A DNA stretch of 64,000 nt from Pseudocercospora fijiensis CIRAD86 (lineage: Eukaryota > Ascomycota > Dothideomycetes > Mycosphaerellales > Mycosphaerellaceae): NCBI RefSeq assembly GCF_000340215.1, contig NW_006921558.1:1-64000 (forward strand), written 5' to 3'. A program made the position numbers and the translations under genes. Positions 47,300 to 58,028 of the stretch are shown one piece after another (within the stretch, counting starts at the first letter, position 1; each line of letters starts with the position of its first letter). The notes beneath the pieces are model-generated. The model was not told where the DNA came from and made no database searches. It saw nothing but the letters and a program-made list of their open reading frames with translations.

Positions 47300-50200
47300 C
47301 TAATTAGTTAGTTCGGATTCGGGCTCGGGTAGATCCGCTTCCGGCGGCGATGCCTGCGATAGTATTATTACTAAGATTCGTATACTAGGTTGTCGTTACC
47401 GGGTTGTTATACTTGCTATCGCTTCGAGCATTCGCCTCCTTAGTATAGAGCCTAGAAACTTGCCTTAACGTACAGAGCGGCGTACCTCTAGATATAACCT
47501 ATTTAAGCTATACTAACTTATAGCGCAGATTGCCGGTCTTATAACCGCGCTATAGCGTTTCCCGAAGAGCGCTTAGAAGTAGTAAGGATATCCTCGTAGG
47601 ACTTATAGCTAGTGTTTCCGACATAACTAGTAAATACGACTCGGTTGCCCTTCTAGTTAGCGATAGTTCCTTCCTAGGAGCTATCGTCGCAGTTGCGCTA
47701 GATACCCCGGGTTATACGAGACTATAGTCGACTTAGAATGATTAGCGTGTTCGGGTTAGCGGCAATCTAGAAGGTAAAGGAAAAGCATATGCCGAAAGCG
47801 TCTACTATAATATTGTAGTAGGCACCTACTAGCGCAACCTCCCTATTTACTCCCTATATACTAAGGGAAATATCTCTATTTATTAGCAGTCGGAGCTGTT
47901 TAGCCTAGCGCTTACTTATAATAAGTAACTCTAAACCGTTATTAAGCATTGCTAGCAACTACTAACTATAGCTTCCGATCGTAACTTGAATATAGATAGC
48001 GGGAACGACGGCAAAGGAACGGGTAACTACGGAAAGGTCTATATTATTAGGGATAGAGTAAAGTTCCTTAGGTCGAGGAGGTCCTACTCGACCGATTTGT
48101 TAGCTAGTAAATCGGACAGCCTTAATAGAAACTAAAACCGAAGCAAAGTCGGTATTATTATTATCCCCTCGGCCTATCTCCTTAATCCCCTCTTCGTTAG
48201 TATTATCGATAGTCTCCTAGCTCTCGTAGGTTACTAATTCGCCTTCTACTAACTCCTAGGCCCCTAAAAATTTAGGAAGGAACTATAGGAAAGAGACGTC
48301 GATATAGTCCTCTCGCCCCTATTTACGTTAGAGGGCTGCAAGGTCTTTTATAAAGGTGGTATCGTTAGGAATCCGGCTTTAGAATAGGTTAGTAGGCAAA
48401 CCGTATACTAGAAGCTCCTCTATAGATACGTTAGACTTGAGGTCTAGGAACTATAAAGCCTAGAAGAGAGCATTTGCCTTTGTATCGTAAGAGTTAGTAG
48501 GCCCGGCACTATACTTCTTTATGTACCTATTAAAGCGAAAGCTCTTTAGGTCGGCTAACTTTCGTTTATAGGCCGGCGGGTTAGCTAGGCCTAGGGTACT
48601 ACTAATGTCGGTAGTAACATCCTCTATGTCGACATCGGGAGTCTCTAGGACCTCCGGAGTAGCTATACTAGCTCGGGTTGCACGGTCTTTAGCTGTCTAG
48701 AGTGTCTTAGTCTTAGCGACTAATTCTCGCTGTTTCTTAGCCTTATTAGCTGCCTGCTTCTTAAGTATCCTAGTAGGGGCTGCCGTACTAGGGCGGGTAG
48801 GGTTCTAAGGGCTCTTGCCCTTGCCCTAGGACTAGGTTTAGGACCTTGTAGTAGCGTAGACATCTATACTGTTCTTAGTAACCGCGTAAACATTAGTAAC
48901 TGCGTCCGGGTCCTAAGACACAAAGTTGACTTTAATAGGCTTAGTAGTACCGTTACTGCTCCGCTCCTTAACCTATTTTGCCCTAACCTTCTAAGTCTCT
49001 CGTTTAGTAATAGCGGCGAGGGTACTATTCCTAGTATCCTTAAACTCGATCTTACTACTATACTTCTTCTCTAGAAGACTCCTAAGTTAAGGTAGCTTCG
49101 GGGCTCTACGATCCTACTCGAAGTCAATCTTGTCGCCGGTATCGGTATAGTAGAACCGACTATTTACTTATATAACGAGCTTCCTCTTAAGAAGCTCCTT
49201 CTAGATAGGGCAGTCTAATTGAATATGTTTAAAACCGCCGCATATCTAGCACTTACTATCCAAGTCCGAATAGATCTTCCGTATAGCGTAGACGTTAACT
49301 AAAGGGGCCTTAGGGTAGTTAGGATCGGAGACCTAGTAGACTAGTAGTATATCCTTTAGTATACTAGCATTAAGGACCTCCCTAACTCGCTATAGTGCTT
49401 TCGCATTAAGGTTAAGCTAGGCTAGGGATTTAGCTAAGTCCGCAACGTCCTAAGAATGCTTAGTAACAGTAGGAGTTACGGTACTAGGACTACTTTGCGA
49501 TTTAGGAAGAAACTTAGGCCCTCTAGTTCCCGAGGTATCGTTCCTTACCTAGGCTAGGTTATTCCGGTCCTCGTCGTAAATAAACTTCTTTGCGTCGGCG
49601 GAGCTATTAATGTCGTCCTTAATAGCCTCTAGGACCTCTTTATACTTCCTAAAGGTCTCGGGATTAGCTTCGCTAAGCTTGTAGCGACGGAAGACACGCT
49701 TAGCCGTAGACTACGGCAACCCTTTAAGGAGTAGCCTCGTTCTCTAAGAATTCTCGAGGTCCTACTAGTCGATACTGTCCGCTAACTTAACAAACTCGCG
49801 GACGTACTCCTTTAGGTCGTTATCTTCGGTGTGCCTCTCTATATAGAGGTTCTTAAGCTACGTACGACTGCCTTTAATGCGACGGCTATCGCGATCCCGA
49901 TACTCCCTTATAAAGGCCTACTTAAAGACCTCCTAGTCGGTATTAGACTTGTCGTCCTTTTCTAGGTAGCTAACTAGGGTTCTAAGGGTTCGGTAAAGCT
50001 TAGTAATAGTAGTCCTCGTAAGGGACCGGACCTTGTACTAGTCCGACTCCTCTTCGAGTCTATACTCGGCTAAGTTGTCCTCGAAGCGTTCTACGTACGC
50101 CGTAGCGTTCTACCCTTCGAATAAAGGGTTCCTACTACTTCCTAGCTCTAGTAGGCGACGCCTATTCTAACGGAGAAGGTTAGTTTGCCCTTGAATTATC

Positions 50201-50396
50201 TTTATAACGATATTGTAGAGAGCCTCGGGCGTAGAAGGCTCGACAGCCCCTAGTTCGACGGCGCTTATAACAACTAGTCGTCGCCTAATTTCTTCGTTAA
50301 TAGGGTCCGGTAGGTTATTAGATTCCGAAGATTCCGCTAATTCGTAATGCTCGTTTTCGCTAGAGCTAGAGCTTATTCGATTGTCGTAAAGTAGTT
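47300..50396 (-). pseudogene. ORF1 of 12-kb element: Gag and protease, broken
   Basis: On the minus strand an acidic N terminus (ENEHYELAESSESNN, about 50330-50370) leads to a capsid-like region typical of Ty3/Gypsy Gag (YVERFEDNLAEYRLEEESD near 50070, DLKEYVREFVKLADSID near 49800, TRLLLKGLP near 49735). One nucleocapsid zinc knuckle reads C*ICGGFKHIQLDCP (49205-49255). Farther on is a retropepsin-like site, AMLNNGLELLIISK (about 47920), where the first Asp is Asn (TGAC to TAAC). The end is PPEADLPEPESELTN then TAG at 47302-47300. No ATG is certain. Gag assembles particles and the protease matures Gag and Pol. The ORF1 stop followed by a palindrome suggests that Pol is made by reinitiation or readthrough. 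Confidence 0.85.
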
Positions 50397-50496
50397 AAAA
50401 TAAAATGCTATAGGAAAGTGTTTTTAGTGTATATTATAGGTTTGGTTTGTTTCGATATTGCTATGCGAGAGAATAGTATGCTAGGCTGTTTTCTTC

Positions 50497-50521
50497 TAAT
50501 ATTACCCCCGGGGTAGCATTA
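50497..50521. repeat. 25-bp ORF-boundary palindrome, upstream of ORF1
   Basis: TAATATTACCCC, C, GGGGTAGCATTA. It lies about 100 bp before the Gag frame opens. Confidence 0.88.
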
Positions 50522-51178
50522 GAATTTGGCCTCCTAGGGGTCGCCTATATATCCCTAGGAGCTAAGTTTAGTATTAGACGAAAGCCGCTCGGAGGGAGAG
50601 ACTACAATCTCTATTTACACCTAGATCCTAGAAACTAGCTCGTATCTCCTTTAGCTAGGCGGGGGGGGCGGGGACCTTCTTTTTTTTTAGTAGAAGGCTA
50701 AGTACTATCCGAACGAGGTAGCGAATCCCGAAGTAATCTACCCGGTCGATAGGGGAACTATCTAGGCATCCGACCTATAATCTAGAAATTGCTATCGTAT
50801 AGATAGTCTTAGCAAACTAAGCAAGGCCGATAGGTAATTAGTCTATCTCCTCCTTAGGCGGGCGGTAGCTTATCTCGAGCAAGCGGTACTAAATAGGTCT
50901 TCGACCCGGAGCCGAGTCCTTAGAAGCTAGCTATAGCTATAGACTAGGCCCTAAGCTGTAACAGTCCTAAGGGTTTGTAGCTTTTCGGGGTTAAAGCGAT
51001 GCCCTTATTAAGAGGTTTCTCTACTTGTCGTAATAGCCCCTTAAGATACTTCTATATCGTCCGTATCGTAGGCTCTTATCGTGCCCTCGCTTCGGTTATA
51101 GCTATTCGTACCTAGAGACTACCTTTAACATACCCGAACCTATTAGATATAAAGAGATAGCCCTACCTTCGGCTCTAA

Positions 51179-51457
51179 TAAAGGACGGAAACTAATACCA
51201 CTACTACCACTTATAGCAATAGTATAGGCTACCGAGGGTAACATAACCTATAGCAATATAGGCAGCTATGTTTAGCAAGATAGGATAACGAGACTGTCGC
51301 TTAGGCTAATAACTATAGCCCTACAATATAGGCATTGTAGAAGTGTGACATAAACAATATACTGTACGAGGTTGATGCCCTATCTACAATATAGAAGGAG
51401 GCCTCTTATATAGGCTCAAAACTGGCCTATAGGTGTAGGGCCGGTTACTAGCTAATA
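51179..51457 (-). repeat. 5' LTR of 12-kb element
   Basis: 279 bp; it differs from 39203-39481 by 16 transitions and no transversion or gap. It is followed by CTAC at 51458-51461. Just inside it (51160-51177) the minus strand reads TAGAGCCGAAGG, a plausible RIP form of a TGG-initiated tRNA primer site. Confidence 0.92.
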
Positions 51458-51461
51458 CTAC

Positions 51462-52330
51462 TATACCTTATTCTATCGTAGGTATATCGGATAGCTTCGC
51501 CCTCTTCGTAGACAATTATAGCCCCTATATAATGCTTGTTTCTGCAATATACGAGTGCTATAGGACGAAACGCTATATCTTTCGTACTGTTATCTCCGAG
51601 CTATATTAGACGTGCTATACCTAGCTATATTTTGAATCGTCGTCTACGCGAACTAGCATATACGATGTCCGCTAGCTAGTACTTTAGAAGCTCGCCGATA
51701 ATAAAGCGACTACTACGCGTAGAGCTATCGCATTAATTGTAGGTACTACGCGTTATCCGGAAGAATACGTTAATAATATCTGCTAGAGTAGCACTCTAGG
51801 TTAGCGGCAGGCCTTCGTTATTAATATATATAACTATATGCTCTCCGAACTTTCTAGAGTTAGTAATACCGCATTTCTAATAGAGAGTACCGTTAAATAG
51901 TATATATATAAGTAACGCGTAGCGTTTAGTAGCGCTTTTAAGAAATAGTAAAATGCTATTAGGGCCTAGTCCGGGCCTTCCGTAAATAGCCTTAAATTGC
52001 GTATCGATATTCTTACGTAAGCGGATAGTCGAGTTCGTCTAATATATAGTAATACCGGTAGTAACAAGGTCGATTACTGCTCGAATAAAGTCCCTTTTAG
52101 CCGTTTCTAGCACTTTCTCTATATCCTAGCTATCCTATACCTATAGGTCGTAGGGTAGGAGCTAGGTATATAATGCCTTTAAGATAAAAAGCGCTATGTC
52201 CTCCTAGTATAATTGTCTGTCTATAATCTAGGGGAGGTAGATAAGTTTAGTACTCTCTTACAATCCTAGGGCGGGTATAATGTCCCTCGAGCTAGGTAGT
52301 CGTACGACATCTTAGATTTAAACGCGTTAG
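51462..52330 (-). pseudogene. Unrecognised minus-strand gene remnant, interrupted by the 12-kb element
   Basis: The minus strand reads a natural-looking protein of about 290 codons without frameshift: STKLIYLP*IIDR (about 52230), KVLETAKRDFIRAVIDLVTTG (about 52060-52110), IDTQFKAIYGRPGLGPNS (about 51960-52005), FGEHIVIYINNEGLPLT (about 51800-51850) and HYIGAIIVYEEGEAIRY (about 51490-51535). Stops are TAG at Gln-like positions. The frame runs into the insertion site of the 12-kb element, and its C-terminal part may lie on the minus strand just left of 39198. No family recognised. Confidence 0.4.
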
Positions 52331-52980
52331 GTCGTTAGGGCGAGGTCGATAACGATACGGGAAGGGAGCTATCTCCCGCGACTCGCTATATAGAGGGAAG
52401 TGCGACTAACTTTGTAGGGTATTCTAGTAGCGGTAGTAGGATACGGGGCTTTCGGCTATCTAGTTATAGGTCGAAATCGTTAGGCCGTTTAGTAGGGTTC
52501 GTAAAGAGTAAGCAGGGTACATATAATCTCGTAACTTGAAGATTAGTATATCCTTATATAAGGCTTAGATAAAGGAGGAGAGATACTAGCTAGAGGATCC
52601 CTTGTTTTAGGCAGGAAACTTTATACTAGTAGCCGCGCGTCGCTATAGGCAACTAAGGCAACCGGGGCAACCTCTCCTCTAGACGCGTCTGTCGCGTAGA
52701 GGTGCTATAGAGTAACAAATCTCGCGTAGCCCTAATGATTTTATTTTCCTCGCTTCTCTAGCTATATATTATCTACGGGCGATATACGAAGGTTTAAGGG
52801 GCTTTATAATATACCGCGCTAAGCAGTCTAGGTTAGGAGGTAATATAGATATATACCTCATTTAATATACTATATTTCTGCTCTATAAGGATATTACGTT
52901 CGTATTTATATATATACTAAACCTCCTATTTCATTTACTAGTAATATTATAAATACACTACCCTTAGGTTAGTACTATTT
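52331..52980. other. Unassigned host sequence
   Basis: No gene or repeat supported. It may include the start of the minus-strand gene to its left. Confidence 0.35.
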
Positions 52981-55169
52981 AATATATAGTATAAAGCAAG
53001 AGTAGTATAGTTGTTATACCTAAGAAAGAGGACTATATTACTAATAAAGTCTATACTAGACCGAACCCTAGCTATCCGCCCGAGCCTAAGTAGTATTCCG
53101 AGATTACGAAATAGACTATTCTATATGCGTATAAAGGCGAGACTTGGGTCTGTTATAAGACTACGTCCTAAGCAAAGATTATTAATGCTTCTACTAGCTA
53201 AAAAGCTACCCTTTACTAGTAAGACAATATTATACCGAAACTAGAGGTAGAATTAGTTATATAGGTAAGTATAAGCGCTTAGCCTACTTAAGTCTAAGTA
53301 AGTTACGACATATAGTCTTACTGCTAGGAGGTGCTATATATGCTAGCTTCTAATAGTCTCTTAGTTACTAGCCGCCTTACTACCGTATATAATGTAATTA
53401 AGAGTCCTGTCGTCGTATAGCTTATATAATACCGTCTACTAGCGATTACCCCTTAGCGTGCTGTCTTACTTACTACACTTCTAGCGATTAAGAAGGCTTT
53501 TGTGTATATAGAAATACTTAGGCTAGCGGCGGAGCTCTAGCTTGTAAATTAGCTATAGTACCGCCAAGACTAGAGACTCAGCTAATATAGACTACGATTA
53601 GTTCCTTATCTGCTAGTAGCACTTAGTAACCGCTATGTACAGCTAAGAAAGGTATACCGCTAGCTCTACTATAAAGCTTACTGTTGTAGTTAGAATTAAT
53701 TAAAGTAGGCTACCCGTAGCAAAGCCTACCTAGTCTCTATAGGACATACTACACTAACCCTAACCCTATACTTTACTACAAATTCTGACTATTATTCTGG
53801 TTAGCCCGTAAAAATACAACACACCCTTATTACTACTACAAGCTCCTTAAATACCCGACTTTTATATATGTACTCAGATTCGCTAGGATAAGAATAATAG
53901 TTATCGCGACAACTAGTAGCGAGACTAAGACTATATAATAGTTAATAAGTATCCTATAAACTTAATAAGTCTAGTAGAGTATGTTAAAACGGCTTATATC
54001 CGCCTTATAATTCAAAATTAATGGTGAGTAATAGCTACTAACTAGTTATAAGCACTACAAGTGCCGCTAATACACCAGAGAACCAGCTAGTAACTTAGCG
54101 TCTATAATAAAAAGACTAGATTTGTCTTAGGTATACTGCTACTAAGTCCGAAATAAGTATTTAGAAGCTAACAATAGCTCTATACCCAGTAGTAGTCTAT
54201 TAGTTTATCTAGCCTCCCTGGAAGAGTGTGCGCAATATCTGCTGCTAGTATAGCGTAAGCGTTAGGTACAACTATTACTAGATATACTATATTTATACAT
54301 TGCTATATTATCTATATTATCTTAAATACCGAGTACTAGTAGAAGACAAATATTATAATAGACGTAGGTAAGTTAGCTTATACTCCTACCGACTAACAAG
54401 CTTCGGAACCTATAACGCTATTATACTATACTAATAGGCCTATATAGCGACGTTTAAATAGTAGTATAAAGCTTTATACTAAATAATTACCGATAAGTAT
54501 ATCTAGATACTAGCAGAATACAATATTAGTGAAATAATCTATAAGACTTTATCTATTGCCGACTTAGCTAAAGGGGCAGTAACCTGTCTAAAGCCTAGGT
54601 AGCTATTTAAGCAACGACCTAGCTAGCTAGCTACCGATCGATAGATTAGTAGTTTCTATATAGCTTATAGATAATCTATGTGTACTAAAATAGTTATTTA
54701 AGTATCTTATACTATCTTGGTTATACTATATTAGTTATACTATAAGTTATGCTATAATATCAAAAAGAGAGAGATAAGAACTTATAATATCCAAGATATT
54801 CGCTGTAACTATCGTTACGTAATCTCCGTACGATCGCATATCTAGGCGACTCTAACTATTCTTTAAGTAGGACTTTAACTAGTATATAAGCGTATATATA
54901 TTGCCGCGCGTAATATAATCTTAGTAGGTACCGTAAGGGTAACTTAATTACGACTTCCGATATATTAGGATATTAGCTATAATCTAGGTTTTTAACGCCT
55001 TATTAACTACCGCCTTATCTAGCTATAGCTTTGTAAGACTACTATTATACTAGGCAACCCTACTATTTTAGTACTGTCTAAGAATAATTATAATTTATAC
55101 TACTACCTAAAGAGATAGAATATAATACTAAAGAAATTAGAAAAAAAGAGAATTATTAAAGAAACTCTA
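52981..55169. other. AT-rich decay, no assignable gene
   Basis: A Lys/Pro/Ser-rich plus-strand frame at about 53008-53300 (KKEDYITNK, PPEPK) overlaps a 77-codon open frame at 53011-53244 in another register; neither has a motif. The rest is heavily degraded. A CTAACCCTAACCC run at 53754-53766 is only about two telomere-like units. Confidence 0.35.
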
Positions 55170-55480
55170 ATTGTTTAGGGGTTATATAGAGAGCTCCTTG
55201 GTTTTAGTAACATCTACTATCATTTTAGTCTAAGCTACTTATAGTATATAGCGCTGCTTACCAAACCTACTAGAACTTTCGGACTATACAGTTTTTATAC
55301 TATATTAAGAGTTATATATTAGGGGGGTTAAGCACTAATACCTATAGTATAATGTATCTGCCGTTCTAATATATTCAACTTAAAAAACAATTATACTAGT
55401 AGTAAATTATGTTCCCTATAGGGCTGTTAAGACTAAAAAGCAATAGCGAATATAACCCTAAGATATTAGTAATTATAAGA
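55170..55480 (+). mobile_element. Probable decayed Ty3/Gypsy fragment (RT/RNase H border)
   Basis: The frame at about 55190-55290 reads ELLGFSNIYYHFSLSYL, TAG, and YIALLTKPTRTFG, matching the Ty3/Gypsy pattern E-FLGFANFYRRFI..YS.I..PLT.LTK. A possible RNase H piece, EYNPKILVIIR (about 55447), follows at roughly the right distance. Upstream RT motifs and any LTRs are not recognisable. The surrounding sequence (55000-56900) is more AT-rich than the other elements, suggesting greater age. Confidence 0.4.
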
Positions 55481-57560
55481 GTTTAAAAAGATTACTAGTA
55501 GGAAAATTATCCTAAAACTGTACAGGTATATTCTATTTATAACTACTCTTGTAGTATTGCTAGAATTGCAATCCGTATAGTTATATATAGTAAGCTACGT
55601 AAATAGCTAGATTTATTTTATTAGAGTATACTATATTAGCTAAAGATTAAAGCTATTTTTTAATAGTTTTTCGAGTAGAGCTAATTGTAATAGTAAACAT
55701 TAATCTATTAAGTTAAAAAACCTAGCTACTAGGACTACGAGATATATACTAACGTACCTTATAAGGCAATAAAAGTATTATTAGAGAAGTCTATAATAAG
55801 AGATCGGTAATGTAAATTAGCTATTAGATACTTAGTTCTCAAAGTTCTATACTATTAATTAACTTATTTAGGCAGGGGGAAAACACAAAATAATAGCTAA
55901 AGATTAAGAGAGTAATTATAAGAAGTTAGTTAATAATAATAATAGACTATAATTTAGAAGTTCAATATTTATTAATACTACTAGTAGACAATATACTAGA
56001 CACAATAATCGTTATATATTAGCTTAGGTATAGTAATGTTAAAAAGGCATTACAATCTAAACGTAAGAATACTATTTTATAAAAAAGTATTATTTCTATA
56101 CTTTTTTAGAAGCAACCCGTTATTAGGGAACTTAGATAGAAATACGGATTTATTAATGTAAATCCTAATTATATCCTTTTTAACTATCTACTAAGTAAGT
56201 AAGCTACTACTATAGATATAGTGTGTCTTTACTATTGCTATACTTAGTAGAGGAAAAGTCTATAATATATGTTTATTAGAGCTTTGTATGCCCTTGAAAG
56301 AGAATGCGTATTTGAAACAACTTACTGTTTTTTTTTTCTAAATAGAAAGTATTCTTAGTATATAACGAGAAGTATCGGATAGGATTCCTAATGTAAATAA
56401 TATAGGGGACTCGGGAGGCTTTAATCTATAGATACCTGTAGTATTTAAGTATACTTAGCTATATAGTAGTATAATCTAAGAGTATAAATATACAGTGTAA
56501 TTTATTTACATCAATTTTTACAACTATTTAGTTATATAGCTAGCTAGTAAAGGTTTACTAGGTATACTTCAAAAATAGATTTAGGTTAGTTCCTTAAATA
56601 GGGATATTGATTTACATAGTAGAATAGGGGCCTCCTACTAAAGGTGTATAATACCTCTATATATACTATCTAGAAAGAAGCTATAATATACTTACTCTGT
56701 TATAGTAGTATATAGCTAGTTTAATAAACTTTAATTAATACATTTCTTACCTAGACTATATTAACTATGTAACAGCAGTAGCCTTCTATAAGATATATAG
56801 TATACAATAGACTCTATCTTATTAATTCTTTACTACACAAGTCTTAGCCTATACGTGTAGTGTACCAAATTGAGTAATGTTAGGGCATATTGCTACTTAA
56901 AGTTATAGCTAACTTTTGCGCTTATATAACTGTAAATTCTCGTACTATAAACGTTTGTTTATATATTTTAATACTCTAGTTTACTAGTAGCAGACATTGT
57001 ACGCGCGCGCGAGAAGTATTAGATTAATATATATAGAAAACTAGCGGAGCGGAAGGGCGACGGGGCTACGAGAACCCTAGGAGTCTAAGGATAACATAGT
57101 ATATAGTAAACATATAAAGTCTAATATTAATCGCACCCCCGCGAAGTAACCGAGTAGTATACTATTTATAGGCTAAACCTAACCCTTTACAGATACACTA
57201 ACCGTTCGTAGACCTAGTAACCGTTCTTATAATACTAAATATTCAAAATATTAATAGGTAGATACTGTTAAGACATAGCTAAAAGTATTAATAGTTAGTA
57301 GGAAGATAAACAGTTATAGACACGGTTAGTATACAGACGGACAGCTTAAATTTGGTATAACTATAATTAAAGATTATATACATTAACTGTAGTTAATCTT
57401 ATAGCTGCGTATAATCCTATAGGTACGCCTAGGTAGGCTTCGCTTAGCCCGCTAGTACACACATTGTATCGTGCCTTGTTGTAATATTGTTCTATATAAG
57501 ACTAAATTATTAAAGATTTAGAAGAGATACGAGTTAGAACTTAGCAGGTCTAAGCAGCCT
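55481..57560. other. AT-rich degraded sequence
   Basis: Very AT-rich, with short homopolymers (a T9 run near 56330) and no motif. It may be the remains of the Gypsy fragment to its left. Confidence 0.4.
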
Positions 57561-57584
57561 ATAAAGTGGGGCGCCTTAGAGGAG

Positions 57585-57690
57585 GGGTAGCTCGGGCTCG
57601 GAGCTAGGGCTAGCGCTTAGGGTAGCGCTCGGGCTTTTAGCTCGGGCTAGCTAGGGGTAGCGCTCGGGCTTTTAGCTAGGGCTCGGTTTA
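57585..57690. repeat. GC-rich imperfect tandem repeat, period about 36 bp
   Basis: GGGTAGCGCTCGGGCTTTTAG occurs at 57620 and again at about 57656, within a stretch of GCTCGGGCT and GCTAGGGCT words. It stands out by its high GC content against the AT-rich left flank. Confidence 0.7.
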
Positions 57691-57815
57691 ACGGCTAGGT
57701 TGGCCTGCCTCTTACCCCTAGAGCCCCTAGTAAAGGTTTAGCATCGTTCCCTTATCTGCCCCTAGGCCTTAGAGGCCTTAGCGTTGCGTTAGTAATTAAA
57801 GTCTATACGAGACCG

Positions 57816-57840
57816 ATATATATATATATATATATATATA
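57816..57840. repeat. (TA)n microsatellite
   Basis: About 12-13 uninterrupted AT units. RIP creates TpA and can favour such tracts. It lies 190 bp before the long ORF at 58029. Confidence 0.9.
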
Positions 57841-58028
57841 CAAGATATTCCTAACTAGTTCTATCTACGTAAGCCGATATAATCTCTAATACTTTTCTTT
57901 TTAAGTATAGACGATTAATATCCTCCTAAATAAGCGACGTAAAAGAGACGTAAGATTCCGCGTTATATCCTTACTGCTTAACTAGGCCTTCCTAATAATA
58001 CGATAGACTAGGAAATTAATAATCGACA

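Larger units (their letters stand above)
39203..51457 (-). mobile_element. 12.26-kb Ty3/Gypsy retrotransposon with a third ORF, RIP-inactivated
   Basis: On the minus strand it runs from 51457 to 39203 with 279-bp LTRs and a CTAC target duplication (39199-39202 and 51458-51461; CTACT if the shared T is counted). Order: LTR, leader, palindrome, ORF1 (Gag-protease), palindrome, ORF2 (RT-RNaseH-integrase), palindrome, about 400 bp, palindrome, ORF3 (911 codons), palindrome, polypurine tract, LTR. The RT belongs to the fungal Ty3/Gypsy group with a TLPQGATNS motif. The LTRs differ at 16 positions, all transitions, with no gap. The leader contains a G8 run and a T9 run (50661-50688). It is about 5 kb longer than the chromovirus at 1241 and carries an extra gene after pol. 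Confidence 0.93.

Noticed and set aside
53011..53244. 77-codon plus-strand open frame
   Set aside because: Leu/Arg/Lys-biased with no motif; another register of the same stretch looks at least as natural.
57001..57020. GCGCGCGC tract as a promoter or Z-DNA element
   Set aside because: Too short and isolated, with no associated gene start.
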